A DNA stretch of 64,000 nt, from assembly GCF_001513955.1 (NCBI RefSeq), contig NZ_KQ948153.1, positions 157,678-221,677 of the forward strand. The letters run 5' to 3'. Below are positions 41,190-51,116 of the stretch, piece by piece. This stretch comes from Streptomyces pseudovenezuelae. Lineage in GTDB: Bacteria > Actinomycetota > Actinomycetes > Streptomycetales > Streptomycetaceae. A program made the translations under genes and the position numbers. The notes under the pieces are model-generated. The model was not told the DNA's origin. It ran no database searches and was given only the letters and a program-made list of their open reading frames with translations. Each line of letters opens with the position of its first letter. The first letter of the stretch is position 1.

Positions 41190-42416
41190 TCAGGAGGTGC
41201 CGGCGGCGCTTCCCGCCACCCACTCGTTCCACGACATGTTCCAGCCGTTCAGCCCGTTGTCGGGCGTCACCGTCTTGTCGGGGGAGTTCTTCACGATCAC
41301 CACGTCCCCGACCAGTGAGTTGTCGTAGAACCACTTGGCCGGGGTGTCGGCCTGTCCGCCCTTGACGTCCCGCAGGCCGACGCAGCCGTGGCTGGTGGCG
41401 GTGTTCCCGAAGGGCGGATTGCCCTTGTTGTACCAGTAGTTGCCGTGGATGAAGGTCCCCGACTGCGTCAGCCGCATGGCGTCCGGGACATCGGGAATGT
41501 CGTACGCGTTGGCCAGCGCGACCGTCCGGCTGTCCATCCGGATCTTCTTGTACTTCTCGGAGATCACCATCTGCCCGTTGTACGTGGTGAACTCGGGGCT
41601 GCCCGTCGAGATCGGCACCGACTTCACGGTCCGCCCGTCCCGCACGACCTTCATGGTCTGCGTGTCGGCGTCCACCGTGGACACCTGCGAGCGCCCGACC
41701 GTGAAGCGGACGGCCTTCTCCTGCACGCCGGTGACGCCGTCGGCGCCCTTGACCCCGTCCAGGTCGATCTTCAGCGTGACCTCGGAGCCGGCCTTCCAGT
41801 ACTCCTCGGGCCGGAAGTCGAGCCGCTGCGTCCCGAACCAGTGCCCGACCACCTGCTGCCCGCTGCTGGAGCTCACGGTGATGTGCGACTGCACGGCCTT
41901 CTTGTCGCTGATCGCCTTGTCGAAAGTGAACGACACCGGCATCCCCACACCGACCGTCGTCCCGTTGTCCGGCGTGTACGTCCCGATGAAGCTGTTCGCC
42001 TTCGAGACGGTCGTGAACACCGACTTCGCGGTCGCGGCCTTGCCGTCCGAGTCCTTCGCCGTCGCGGCTATCTCGTACTTCGTCCCGCGCTCCAGCTGCT
42101 CCTTCGGCTTCCAGCTCGCGCCGCCCGCGGCCAGCGACCCCGGCACTTCCTGCCCCGTGCCCGCCACCGTCATCCTCACGCCGGTCAGCGTGCCGTCGCT
42201 GACCTTCACGCCGGTCCTGTTGATCGACGCGCCCGTCGAACCGTTCCTGGCGGAGATGGCGATCTCCGCCGCGGACGTCTTCGCGGGGTCCTTGCCGCCC
42301 TTGCCTTCACTCCTGCCGTCGGAGTCGCCACCGCACGCGGTGAGGGTGAGGGCGCCGACCATCAGGACGGCACAGGCCCCCAGTGCGCGCCGCGCTGCTA
42401 TGTCCGGCGTTGTCAC
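41190..42416 (-). CDS. L,D-transpeptidase lipoprotein (Ig-like + YkuD)
   Basis: 408 aa from GTG 42416, chosen for TGGAG 6 nt upstream; ATG 42434 lacks one. The lipobox LTAC places the lipidated Cys at 28. Two Ig-like domains follow (about 50-260), then YkuD with H343-G-C345 (TSHGCVGLRDV). It makes 3-3 cross-links in peptidoglycan, or attaches proteins, outside the membrane. The architecture equals the five-domain mycobacterial LdtMt2 type. Confidence 0.94.
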   Translation of the reverse strand: MTTPDIAARRALGACAVLMVGALTLTACGGDSDGRSEGKGGKDPAKTSAAEIAISARNGSTGASINRTGVKVSDGTLTGVRMTVAGTGQEVPGSLAAGGASWKPKEQLERGTKYEIAATAKDSDGKAATAKSVFTTVSKANSFIGTYTPDNGTTVGVGMPVSFTFDKAISDKKAVQSHITVSSSSGQQVVGHWFGTQRLDFRPEEYWKAGSEVTLKIDLDGVKGADGVTGVQEKAVRFTVGRSQVSTVDADTQTMKVVRDGRTVKSVPISTGSPEFTTYNGQMVISEKYKKIRMDSRTVALANAYDIPDVPDAMRLTQSGTFIHGNYWYNKGNPPFGNTATSHGCVGLRDVKGGQADTPAKWFYDNSLVGDVVIVKNSPDKTVTPDNGLNGWNMSWNEWVAGSAAGTS

Positions 42417-42660
42417 GGGATGCTCCAGACTCATGTGAGATGCGTTGTCCGCTCCACTCCGTGAAGAAAGAGGGACCCGGTCCCCGACCGGGTTCCCCGA
42501 GAGCGCGACGAATGCCCGCATGTGACAGAACCCGGACAGAAGACTGCGGGTTCGCCCGGGGGCGGGGTGGACGCCGACACCGGTGCCGGGAGCGATCGCC
42601 GGGCGGGCGCGGCAGCCCCTGGTGGCCCCTGGCCCACTCCCTGCCCGAGCCGCACGGGCA

Positions 42661-43692
42661 TCACGCCCCGGCTCCGTACAACTCCCGGTAGGCCGGCCAT
42701 GTGCCACCCGGCCCCTCCACCGACTCCGCCGCCCGCACCGCCCGCACGATCGCGCGCGTGACCATGTCCGCGGCCGCGGCGAGCACGGAGTTGAGGGCGA
42801 GCGGATCCTCGCTGTCGAGCGGCCGCGCCCCCGTGGCCAGGGCGAACACCGTGTCGCCGTCGTGCAGCAGGTGCACCGGCCGCACGGCTCGCGCGATGCC
42901 GTCGTGGGCGGTTCCCGCCACCTTCTGGGCCTGGGCCTTCGACAGGTCCGCGTCGGTGGCCACCACGGCGAGCGTGGTGTTCAGCGGAGGCGCCGTGTTC
43001 CTCGCCGCGGTCTCCGCGAGCCGCCGGCGCGCGGCCTCATGCACCCCCTCCTGCGGATACCGCACCCGCCGCTGGAACAACTCCCCGTACAGCACCCCCG
43101 TCTCCGGATCAGCCACCGCCCCCGCCGCGTTGGCCACCACCAGGGCCGCCACGGTGATCCCCGAGGGGAGGACGACACTCGCCGTTCCCACCCCGCCCTT
43201 CATCTCCCCGACCGCGGCTCCGGTACCCGCCCCCACACAGCCCTCCGGCACCTCCGCACCGAAGGCACTCGCCGCCGCGGCCTCCACGGCGGCCCGACCG
43301 GTCGCCGCGTCCGGGCGGGCCCGGAAGTCGCCGCCCCGACCGAGATCGAAGACACAGGCGGCCGGCACGACCGGCACCACATGGGAGGGGTCCGGCCCGA
43401 CCCGCACGCCCCGCCCCCGCTCCTCCAGCCAGGCCATCACCCCGGAGGCCGCGTCCAGCCCGTACGCGCTGCCCCCGGTCAGCACGATCGCCTCGACCTT
43501 CTGCACCAGGTTGCGCGGGTCGAGCGCGTCGGTCTCCTTGGTGCCGGGACCTCCGCCGCGCACGTCCACCGCGGCGACGGCCCCGCCCTCCGGGGCGAGC
43601 ACCACGGTGGTGCCGGTGAGCCAACCGCCGCCGGTGCGCGTCGCATGCCCCACGCGCACCCCGGCGACATCCGTCAGAGCGTCAACTGTCAT
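42661..43692 (-). CDS. P1 family peptidase (DmpA-like)
   Basis: 343 aa, ATG 43692. It begins TDVAGVRVGHATRTGGGWLT and contains VLTGGSAYGLDAASGVM and the autoprocessing region PPLNTTLAVVATDADLS. Family members self-cleave before a Ser/Thr nucleophile (here Asn-Thr) to form a two-chain aminopeptidase. The substrate is unknown. It lies 47 nt from the LtrA gene in the same direction. Confidence 0.9.
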   Translation of the reverse strand: MTVDALTDVAGVRVGHATRTGGGWLTGTTVVLAPEGGAVAAVDVRGGGPGTKETDALDPRNLVQKVEAIVLTGGSAYGLDAASGVMAWLEERGRGVRVGPDPSHVVPVVPAACVFDLGRGGDFRARPDAATGRAAVEAAAASAFGAEVPEGCVGAGTGAAVGEMKGGVGTASVVLPSGITVAALVVANAAGAVADPETGVLYGELFQRRVRYPQEGVHEAARRRLAETAARNTAPPLNTTLAVVATDADLSKAQAQKVAGTAHDGIARAVRPVHLLHDGDTVFALATGARPLDSEDPLALNSVLAAAADMVTRAIVRAVRAAESVEGPGGTWPAYRELYGAGA

Positions 43693-43739
43693 GGGACCAG
43701 TCTCGTCCAGACGCCCCGCGACCCGCCGAGGTCACGCGA

Positions 43740-44939
43740 TCACGCCGCCCGAACCGGCTCCCCGCGCTCCCGTGCCACCGTCTTCGCGGTCAGCGTCGTC
43801 CCCGTCACCACGGCCAGCGCCGCCACGATGCCCGCCGCGAGCACCGCCCAGTCGCCCAGGAAGGTGCAGCAGATGACCAGCAACGCCGTGACCGGCAGCA
43901 CCAGTTGCTGGGCGATGCCCACCTTGAAGTACCGCGAGTGCAGGAGCCAGACGGTGAGCAGGTAGAGCGAGGTCGGCAGGGTCACCGCGGCGGACGCGGC
44001 CAGGGTCGAGATGTGCGCCTTGCCGACGGCCTGCTCCACGGCCACCTCCAGACCCGCCCCGATGGCGGCGGCCGGGGCGAACACCAGATAGTGGCCGTAA
44101 CCCCACAGGAACGCCTGCTTGCTGGAGCGCAGATGGCCGTGGATGGGCACGACGAAGTAGATCCACCAGGCGGCGAAGATGATCAGCAGTCCGCCCGCGG
44201 CGATCGGCAGCAGCTCGCCCAGCGCGTCGTGCTCGTCGATGCCGGTCTTCACGGCCACCGTCGCGGCGGCGATGGTCTCGCCGAGCACGATGATCGTGAA
44301 CAGCCCGTACCGCTCCGCGATGTGGTGCGGATGCCACGACGTCGGATGGTCCTTCTCGGCGAAGGGCGGCACACACATCTCCAGCACCGCCATCACGAGG
44401 AAGACCCAGGCCCGTCCGCCCTCGGGCAGCACCAGCAGTCCCAGCCAGCCGACCTGGCACAGCAGCACGCCGAACACGTAGCGCAGGGCCATGGTCCGCT
44501 CCGGGCCCTCGCTCGAACGCGCCACCCGCAGCCACTGCGCGATCAGCGCCAGCCGCATGATCACATAGCCCAGCCACACGGCCAGGAACTCGTGGTCCTC
44601 GAACGCCCGGGACACCCCGGCCGCCAGCACCAGAACGCCGGCGATCTGGATCAGGGTGACGACCCGGTAGAGCGCGTCGTCGTTGTCGTAAGCCGAGGCG
44701 AACCACGTGAAGTTCATCCACGCCCACCAGATGGCGAAGAAGACCATCGCGTAGTTGAGGATCCCCTCGCCGGCGTGCCCCTCGGCGACCGCGTGCACCA
44801 GGGCCACGCCCGCCTGGGCGATGGCCACGACGAAGCACAGGTCGAAGAGGAGCTCCAGCGGCGAGGCGACCCTGTGGGCCTCGTCCCGGCCGCGGGCGGT
44901 GAGTCTGCGCAGTGGACTGCGTGTGGAACTGGACGTCAT
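43740..44939 (-). CDS. Low-temperature-requirement protein A (LtrA) family membrane protein
   Basis: 399 aa from ATG 44939; GTG 44951 is possible. LtrA pattern: VASPLELLFDLCFVVAIAQA, WWAWMNFTWFASAYDNDD, HIAERYGLFTIIVLGETIAA. About 12 membrane segments. LtrA proteins are named from a Listeria cold-growth mutant; their biochemical role is unknown. Confidence 0.9.
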   Translation of the reverse strand: MTSSSTRSPLRRLTARGRDEAHRVASPLELLFDLCFVVAIAQAGVALVHAVAEGHAGEGILNYAMVFFAIWWAWMNFTWFASAYDNDDALYRVVTLIQIAGVLVLAAGVSRAFEDHEFLAVWLGYVIMRLALIAQWLRVARSSEGPERTMALRYVFGVLLCQVGWLGLLVLPEGGRAWVFLVMAVLEMCVPPFAEKDHPTSWHPHHIAERYGLFTIIVLGETIAAATVAVKTGIDEHDALGELLPIAAGGLLIIFAAWWIYFVVPIHGHLRSSKQAFLWGYGHYLVFAPAAAIGAGLEVAVEQAVGKAHISTLAASAAVTLPTSLYLLTVWLLHSRYFKVGIAQQLVLPVTALLVICCTFLGDWAVLAAGIVAALAVVTGTTLTAKTVARERGEPVRAA

Positions 44940-45073
44940 GGGGCCAAGCACAGCAGAAACCGTCGGGAAACGCTTGCGGACCGGTCACCGGCGACAGAAG
45001 GGGAGGCCGGGCCGGAGCCGGCGCGGGTGGCCGCTCCCACGGTGGCCGCCCGGCAGGGCCGTACCCTGGAGCC

Positions 45074-45256
45074 ATGAGCAGCACCCCCCGCCCCGAGCCC
45101 CGCGAGCCGAAGCCCGCGCTGGTCTTCGACGATCCACTGGACCAGCAGTCCTCGGACGACACCGACCGCGGCTGGGGCGACCGGCCGCGCGCCGACGGCG
45201 ACAGCGCGGCCGACCTGAAGCGCTTCCTCGACGAGAAGCCGCCCCACCACCTCTGA
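45074..45256 (+). CDS. Small acidic conserved hypothetical protein
   Basis: 60 aa from ATG 45074. TACCCT ends 6 nt before the ATG and there is no ribosome binding site, so the mRNA is probably leaderless. The sequence is hydrophilic (KPALVFDDPLDQQSSDDTDR, ending DLKRFLDEKPPHHL) and likely disordered. It is convergent with mscL. Function unknown. Confidence 0.65.
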   Translation: MSSTPRPEPREPKPALVFDDPLDQQSSDDTDRGWGDRPRADGDSAADLKRFLDEKPPHHL

Positions 45257-45272
45257 CTCTGAGCGAGGAGCG

Positions 45273-45746
45273 CTAGCGCCCGTCGTGGCCCGAGCCCCGC
45301 TGGGCGACCAGGGCGTCGCGGATCTCCTTGAGGACCTCCAGCTCGGTCACCTCGATGACCTCGTGGGTGCTCTCCTTCGCCTTGCGGCGGGCCTCCATGC
45401 GGGCCAGGTACTTCGACATCGGCAGGACCATCAGGAAGTAGACGACGGCCGCGGTGATCACGAAGGTGAGCGTGGCGCCGAGGACCGAGCCCCACCTGAT
45501 CGGGATGCCGCTCACCACGGTGCCGTCCGCCGAGACCTTGCACGGGTCCTGGAGACACGAGCTGTAGCTGTCGAGGTTCTTCGTGCCGATCGCCCCGACC
45601 AGCGGGTTGATGATGCCCTTCACCACCGAGTTGACGATGTTGGTGAAGGCGGCACCGATGACCACCGCGACAGCCAGATCGACGACGTTCCCGCGCATCA
45701 GGAAGGCCTTGAAGCCCTCCCAGACGCTCGGCTTCTTCTCGCTCAC
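45273..45746 (-). CDS. mscL: Large-conductance mechanosensitive channel MscL
   Basis: 157 aa from GTG 45746. The first pore helix is FLMRGNVVDLAVAVVIGAAF, the second VLGATLTFVITAAVVYFLMV. A periplasmic loop contains two Cys (SSCLQDPCKV), and the C-terminus is an amphipathic helix. It releases solutes under hypo-osmotic shock. It is slightly longer than the E. coli protein (136 aa) because of the loop. Confidence 0.96.
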   Translation of the reverse strand: MSEKKPSVWEGFKAFLMRGNVVDLAVAVVIGAAFTNIVNSVVKGIINPLVGAIGTKNLDSYSSCLQDPCKVSADGTVVSGIPIRWGSVLGATLTFVITAAVVYFLMVLPMSKYLARMEARRKAKESTHEVIEVTELEVLKEIRDALVAQRGSGHDGR

Positions 45747-45884
45747 CCTGAGGCCTCTTCTCGCACGCGCATGTTGTGGAACAAACAGCTCCGCAACCTA
45801 CGTCAACGCGAGGTGACCCTGTCCAATTGGGTAGCTCGAAAGGTGGACTTGACACGGATCCCCGCAACTCAGGGGCCGCACCGC

Positions 45885-46418
45885 TCAACACAGCGTCACC
45901 GCCAGCCGTGCCGTCGCGCTCGCGCCCGCGAGACGGGCCGCCGTCGACCGCGGCACCGAGAGCACGACCAGTGCCCCGTCCTCGGTCGCCCCGGCCGGCG
46001 GATCCGGCACCTTCGTCACCCGCGCCCCGCGCGCGACCACCCTGGCGTTCCCGCCCGGCGCCGACTCCTCGGCGGCGATGACGTCCACCCGGTCCCCGGG
46101 CCGCAGCAGCCGGACCGTCGCGGAGTCGGCGATCCGCACCGGCGCCGACACCCTCTGCACGGCCCGGTGCTCGCGCACGGACCGCGGTGCCGGATGCCCC
46201 CGCGCCCCGTCGTCGCCCCGCGGGGCCGCCGCCACCAGCGCGGCCGCGGTGACGGCCAGACCGAGAGCCACGGCACGCCTCCGGTGCCGTACGAGCCGCC
46301 GCACCTGCTGCCCGCCGCGCACCCGCACCGGGGCGAAGTGCGGGACCTCGCAGGTCGGGGGAGCGTCGGTGCCGGGCGGGCACGGAACGAGGGGAGAGGG
46401 GGACGGAGCGAAGGACAT
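45885..46418 (-). CDS. SAF-domain protein (CpaB/RcpC-like)
   Basis: 177 aa from ATG 46418; the start is uncertain and ribosome binding is weak. A basic N-terminal segment leads into one membrane helix (AVALGLAVTAAALVAAAP) and an extracytoplasmic SAF domain (LLRPGDRVDVIAAEE, ARVVARGARVTKVPD, GALVVLSVPRSTAARLAG). SAF proteins of this type assist Flp/Tad pilus assembly, but no tad genes are nearby. Confidence 0.8.
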   Translation of the reverse strand: MSFAPSPSPLVPCPPGTDAPPTCEVPHFAPVRVRGGQQVRRLVRHRRRAVALGLAVTAAALVAAAPRGDDGARGHPAPRSVREHRAVQRVSAPVRIADSATVRLLRPGDRVDVIAAEESAPGGNARVVARGARVTKVPDPPAGATEDGALVVLSVPRSTAARLAGASATARLAVTLC

Positions 46419-46551
46419 GAGGACCACCACCAGCGAGGAGACATCGGCTTGCGCTGCCACGATGAGGCTTCGCGCCGCATCCCGCCGGGGCCGGTGGACT
46501 ACCGGCCGGTTGTGGAGAACTCCTTCACCCGAACGAGAACTTCCGCCCCTG

Positions 46552-47385
46552 CTAGGGCAGTTCGAACCCCGGGTCCATCCCGCCCAGCGCGTTCACGCAC
46601 AGACAGTCCCGCTCCCCGTCCGCGGGCAGCGCCGCCACCGCGTCGAACAGGACACCCCGCAGCCGGTCCACGTTCGCCGCGAACACCCGCAGCACCTCGT
46701 CGTGCGAGACGCCCTCACCGGTCTCGGCACCCGCGTCGAGGTCGGTGACCAGGGTCAACGACGTGTAGCAGAGCTCCAGTTCACGGGCGAGGGCCGCCTC
46801 GGGATGGCCGGTCATGCCCACCACCGACCAGCCCTGCGCCTGGTGCCACAGCGACTCGGCGCGGGTCGAGAACCGCGGCCCCTCGACCACGACCAGCGTG
46901 CCGCCGTCCACCGGCTCCCAGTCCCGGCCGCGGGCCGCCTTCAGCGCGGCCGCCCGGCCGACGGGGCAGTACGGGTCGGCCAGGGACACGTGCACCACGT
47001 TGGGCACGTCGCCGTCCGGCAGCGGCAGCCCGTCGAAGTACGTCCCCGCCCGGGACTTCGTACGGTCGACCAGCTGGTCCGGCACGAGGAGCGTGCCCGG
47101 CCCGTACTCGGGGCGCAGTCCGCCCACGGCGCACGGTCCGAGGACCTGCCGTGCGCCCACGGACCGGAGTGCCCACAGATTGGCCCGGTAGTTGATCCGG
47201 TGGGGCGGCAGATGGTGGCCGCGTCCGTGCCGGGGCAGGAAGGCGACCCGCCGGCCGGCGACCTCGCCGAGGAAGAGGGAGTCGCTGGGCGGACCGTAGG
47301 GGGTGTCCACCTGGACCTCGGTCACGTCCTCGAGGAACGAGTAGAAGCCCGAACCGCCGATTACGCCGATCTCTGCGTTCGCCAT
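46552..47385 (-). CDS. mtnP: S-methyl-5'-thioadenosine phosphorylase family
   Basis: 277 aa from ATG 47385. Family motifs: IGVIGGSGFYSFLEDV at the N-terminus, FLPRHGRGHHLPPHRINYRA for phosphate, and VVGMTGHPEAALARELELCY for the nucleoside. It splits methylthioadenosine (or a related nucleoside) into adenine and methylthioribose 1-phosphate for methionine salvage. TACTGT lies 7 nt before the ATG, suggesting a leaderless transcript. Confidence 0.93.
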   Translation of the reverse strand: MANAEIGVIGGSGFYSFLEDVTEVQVDTPYGPPSDSLFLGEVAGRRVAFLPRHGRGHHLPPHRINYRANLWALRSVGARQVLGPCAVGGLRPEYGPGTLLVPDQLVDRTKSRAGTYFDGLPLPDGDVPNVVHVSLADPYCPVGRAAALKAARGRDWEPVDGGTLVVVEGPRFSTRAESLWHQAQGWSVVGMTGHPEAALARELELCYTSLTLVTDLDAGAETGEGVSHDEVLRVFAANVDRLRGVLFDAVAALPADGERDCLCVNALGGMDPGFELP

Positions 47386-47484
47386 GAACAGCACAGTATC
47401 CGGCCCCGAAAACCCGCGGCGACCGGCTCGGGGAACACCGAGAACCCCGCCGTCCTGGGACGACAGGGTTCCGGAAAGTGAGAC

Positions 47485-47805
47485 CTATGCGGCGGAGCTG
47501 CTGCTGGACGAGGACGAGGTCCCCGAGCTCGACGACTTCGAGTCCGAGGAGGACGACTTCGACTCGGACGACGAGGTGGACGTCGACGGCTTCGAGGGCG
47601 ACGACGCCGGCGAGCTGCTCGACGAGGAGCCGCGGCTGTCGTTGCGGTAGAAGCCGGAGCCCTTGAAGACGATGCCGACCGCCGAGAACACCTTCTTGAG
47701 GCGGCCCTGGCAGTTCGGGCACTCGGTCAGAGCGTCGTCGGTGAACTTCTGCACCGCCTCGAGGCCCTCGCCGCACTCGGTGCACTGGTACTGGTAGGTG
47801 GGCAC
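47485..47805 (-). CDS. FmdB-type zinc-ribbon protein with serine-rich tail
   Basis: 106 aa from GTG 47805, with AGGAGG upstream. The zinc ribbon is C..C (YQCTECG) and C..C (TECPNCQG), followed by VFKGSGFYRND. From about residue 64 it is almost pure Ser with Lys/Pro/Thr, a low-complexity disordered tail. The FmdB family is small and widespread, of regulatory or unknown function. The Ser tail is encoded by a GC-biased repetitive stretch. Confidence 0.88.
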   Translation of the reverse strand: MPTYQYQCTECGEGLEAVQKFTDDALTECPNCQGRLKKVFSAVGIVFKGSGFYRNDSRGSSSSSSPASSPSKPSTSTSSSESKSSSSDSKSSSSGTSSSSSSSSAA

Positions 47806-47872
47806 TGTCTTCCTCCTGGCACTCTCACTCAATGAGTGCTAACGATGGTCCATAGTGACGTATTCCTGAGAA

Positions 47873-49141
47873 TCAGTCCACTGCCACCGGCACTCGGTGA
47901 CCGACGCCACGCGCGACGGTCCGGCCGCGGGGCCGTGTCGCGAGGCGGGAACGCAGCGCCACGAGAGTCGCCAGGGCGAGCAGCGTGCCACCCATCGGCA
48001 CCAGGAACCCGGCGCCGCCCCAGAAGCGGTCCTCCAGCTGCCCGGCGATCGTGACGGCGGCCGCCTGGCCGAGCGCCACCGCTCCGGTCAGCCAGGTGAA
48101 GGCCTCGGTGCGGGCGCCGGCCGGGACCAGGTTCTCGACCAGGGTGTAGCCGGTGATCAGCGTGGGCGCGATGCACATGCCGACCAGCAGGCCGAGGCCT
48201 GCCAGGACCAGCACCGAGTGCGCGGCCCACAGTCCGGAGGCCGTCAGCGCGAGGGCGCCGTAGCCGACGAGCAGGCGGCGCTGGGGGGCCACCTTCCAGG
48301 CGATGGCACCGCAGACCAGGCCGGAGATCATGTTGCCCGCGGCGAAGACGCCGTACAGGACACCGTTCAGGCCGGGCTCGCCGATCGACTCGCTGAACGC
48401 GGCCAGGGAGACCTGCATGCCGCCGAAGACGGCACCGATGCCGAGGAACGTCACGATCAGGACGCGCACCCCGGGGACGCGCAGAGCCGAGGTGTGCTCC
48501 ACGCGTGCGTGCCCGTCGGCCGCGGCGACCGTCGGCTGGGTGCTCTTCTGCGCGGCGAACAGCAGGCCGCCCAGCAGCGTCAGCGACGCCTCCGTGAGCA
48601 GCCCCGCGGCGGGGTGGACGGCGGTGCACAGGGCGGTGGCCAGCAGCGGACCGAACACGAAGGTCAGCTCGTCCGTGACGGACTCGAAGGCGGCCGCCGT
48701 GGTCATCAGGGGCGAGTCCTGGAGCTTGACGCCCCAGCGGGCGCGCACCATGGGCCCGATCTGCGGCACCGAGGCGCCGGTGGGCACGGCCGCGACGAAC
48801 AGCGCCCACAGGGGCGCGTGCGTGAGGGCGAGGGCCGTCAGGGACAGGCCCGCCAGGGTGTGCACCAGGACGCCGGGGATCAGCACGGCGCGCTGACCGT
48901 GGCGGTCCGCGAGACGGCCGCTGTAGGGCGCGAACAGCGCCATGGAGACACCGGTGACGGCCGCGACGGCGCCGGCCGCGCCGTACGAGCCGGTGGTGTG
49001 CTGCACGAGCAGCACGAGGGAGAGGGTGAGCATCGCGAACGGCTGGCGGGCCGCGAAGCCGGGGAGCAGGAACGTCCAGGCGCCGCGGGTACGCAGCAAC
49101 TGTCCGTATCCCGGGCGGGAGGAGGTGACCGTGGATGCCAC
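47873..49141 (-). CDS. MFS transporter (12-TM)
   Basis: 422 aa from GTG 49141, with AAAGG 8 nt upstream. Twelve hydrophobic segments; motif A FAPYSGRLADRHGQRAVLIP. It resembles the YbfB/arabinose-efflux-like MFS group; its substrate is unknown. Between it and the antiporter (49142-49339) I see no gene. Confidence 0.88.
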   Translation of the reverse strand: MASTVTSSRPGYGQLLRTRGAWTFLLPGFAARQPFAMLTLSLVLLVQHTTGSYGAAGAVAAVTGVSMALFAPYSGRLADRHGQRAVLIPGVLVHTLAGLSLTALALTHAPLWALFVAAVPTGASVPQIGPMVRARWGVKLQDSPLMTTAAAFESVTDELTFVFGPLLATALCTAVHPAAGLLTEASLTLLGGLLFAAQKSTQPTVAAADGHARVEHTSALRVPGVRVLIVTFLGIGAVFGGMQVSLAAFSESIGEPGLNGVLYGVFAAGNMISGLVCGAIAWKVAPQRRLLVGYGALALTASGLWAAHSVLVLAGLGLLVGMCIAPTLITGYTLVENLVPAGARTEAFTWLTGAVALGQAAAVTIAGQLEDRFWGGAGFLVPMGGTLLALATLVALRSRLATRPRGRTVARGVGHRVPVAVD

Positions 49142-49339
49142 GGCCCGTGCCTTTCTGCCGCCTGGTAGCGCGCCTGTGCGGGGGCGCCGAGAGCTGTCCT
49201 CTTGCGCGGACTGCGGTAGATGCCGAAGACCACTCTCAGGGATGTCCCGGCCGCCATACGGTCGCGCCAGCTCTGCGTCAGGCAGAGTTGGTTCGATCAG
49301 GGGTCAGCCCTCATCGTACAGGGGGCGCGTAACACACCC

Positions 49340-50845
49340 TTAACGTGCGCCGTCGGCGCCGCCCGTGCCCAGCCAGTCGGCCAGCTTTCCGCCGTGGCCG
49401 ACCGCGCGCAGCCGTCGTTCGGCGGCGTCGCGGACCGGGTCGGTGGTGACCACGAGCAGTTCGTCCCCGCGCCGCAGCACGGTCGTGGGCAGCGGAACGA
49501 ACGATTTTTCCTCGCGGACGACGAGGGTGACCGCGGCCCCGGCCGGCAGCCGCAGCTCGTTGACCTCGACACCGTGCATCCGGGACCCCTCGGGAATCGC
49601 GACGGACAGCAGGTGGCCGCGCAGCCGCTCCAGGGGCGCCGACTCGATCCCGAGGTCGGCTGCCTCGGAGTCGCCGCCCAGGCGCAGGGTGCGGGCCAGC
49701 CAGGGCAGGGTCGGACCCTGGACGAGGGTGTAGACGACGACCAGGACGAAGACGATGTTGAAGACGCGACGGCTGCCCTCGACCCCGCTGACCATGGGGA
49801 TCGTCGCCAGGATGATGGGCACGGCGCCGCGCAGTCCGGCCCAGGACATGAGCGTCTGCTCCTGCCACGGCACCCGGAACGGCGTCAGGCACAGCACGAC
49901 GCTCAGCGGTCGCGCCACCATGGTCAGCACCAGCCCTATGACGAGCCCGGGCAGCACGTCGTCGCCCAGCTCGTGCGGGGTGACCAGCAGGCCGAGCAGG
50001 ACGAACATGCCGATCTGGGCGATCCAGCCGAGCCCGTCGGCGAAACCGCGGGTGGCGGGCCAGTGCGGCAGCTTTGCGTTGCCCATCGCCATGGAGGCGA
50101 GATAGACGGCGAGGAACCCGCTGCCGTGCGCCAGCGCGCCCGCCGCGTACGCGGTGACGGCGATCGCCATGACCGCGATCGGATAGAGGCCGGAGGCGGG
50201 CAGGGCGACGTGCCTGAGGCCCCAGGAGCCCAGCCAGCCCACCGCGATGCCGAGGGCGGCGCCGATGGCCAGTTCAAGGGTTATCTCGGCGATCAGCGTG
50301 TACCAGTGCTCGACCGGTCCGGTCTGGGAGAAGGCGACCACCAGGATGACCACCGGGGCGTCGTTGAAGCCGGACTCCGCCTCCAGCGTGCCCGTCACGC
50401 GCGCGGGCAGGGGGATCTTGCGCAGCACCGAGAAGACCGCCGCCGCGTCCGTCGAGGAGACGACCGCGCCGATGATGAGGGCCTGGCGCCACTCCAGCCC
50501 GATCAGGTAGTGCGCGGCCGTCGCCGTGACCCCGACGCTCACCGCGACCCCGACCAGCGCCAGCACGGTGGCGGCCGGCAGGGCCGGCTTGATCTCCTTC
50601 CACTTCGTGCCGAGCCCGCCCTCGGCCAGGATCACGACCAGGGCCGCGTACCCGATGACCTGGGTCAGTTCGGCGTTGTCGAAGTGGATGTCGCCGATGC
50701 CGTCCTGGCCCATGGCGATGCCGATCCCCAGGTACACGAGCAGGCTGGGGAGCCCGCTGCGCGAGGAGATCCGGACCGCGGCCACGGCGACGAGCAGGAC
50801 GAGCGAGCAGACGAGCAGGAGCTGGTTGAGATGGTGGACAGTCAG
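49340..50845 (-). CDS. K+/H+ or Na+/H+ antiporter with TrkA-C domain (NhaP2-like)
   Basis: 501 aa if started at CTG 50845, which has GGAAGGGA upstream and gives the N-terminus TVHHLNQLLLVCSLVLLVAV; GTG 50869 and ATG 50875 are in-frame alternatives. CPA1 membrane core with SSTDAAAVFSVLR and ESGFNDAPVVILVV; about 13 segments. The C-terminal TrkA-C domain (HGVEVNELRLPAGAAVTLVV, then RRGDELLVVTT) senses nucleotide/ions. It helps control cytoplasmic potassium and pH. Confidence 0.9.
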   Translation of the reverse strand: MTVHHLNQLLLVCSLVLLVAVAAVRISSRSGLPSLLVYLGIGIAMGQDGIGDIHFDNAELTQVIGYAALVVILAEGGLGTKWKEIKPALPAATVLALVGVAVSVGVTATAAHYLIGLEWRQALIIGAVVSSTDAAAVFSVLRKIPLPARVTGTLEAESGFNDAPVVILVVAFSQTGPVEHWYTLIAEITLELAIGAALGIAVGWLGSWGLRHVALPASGLYPIAVMAIAVTAYAAGALAHGSGFLAVYLASMAMGNAKLPHWPATRGFADGLGWIAQIGMFVLLGLLVTPHELGDDVLPGLVIGLVLTMVARPLSVVLCLTPFRVPWQEQTLMSWAGLRGAVPIILATIPMVSGVEGSRRVFNIVFVLVVVYTLVQGPTLPWLARTLRLGGDSEAADLGIESAPLERLRGHLLSVAIPEGSRMHGVEVNELRLPAGAAVTLVVREEKSFVPLPTTVLRRGDELLVVTTDPVRDAAERRLRAVGHGGKLADWLGTGGADGAR

Positions 50846-51116
50846 CGGCCGTTCCCTTCCCTGGCTCACCCGCATCACGCGCGCGTGAGTCACGTACATA
50901 GGACATGAAGCGATGACGCCGCACATCCAAGTACTTCGTTACCTTACCTAACTCTTGACGATTTCTTGACGCTTCGCGAGGCAAGATCGAACGCTCGTCC
51001 GCGTTCGTTCCCCACTCCGCGTCAAGTCCGCCTGAGCCCTGCGCCTATGGTTGCTCCAGCGCTCAGTCAAAAGCACAGCCCGCCCTGCCGCTCGCGTTAG
51101 GACAGCAAGGACAGCG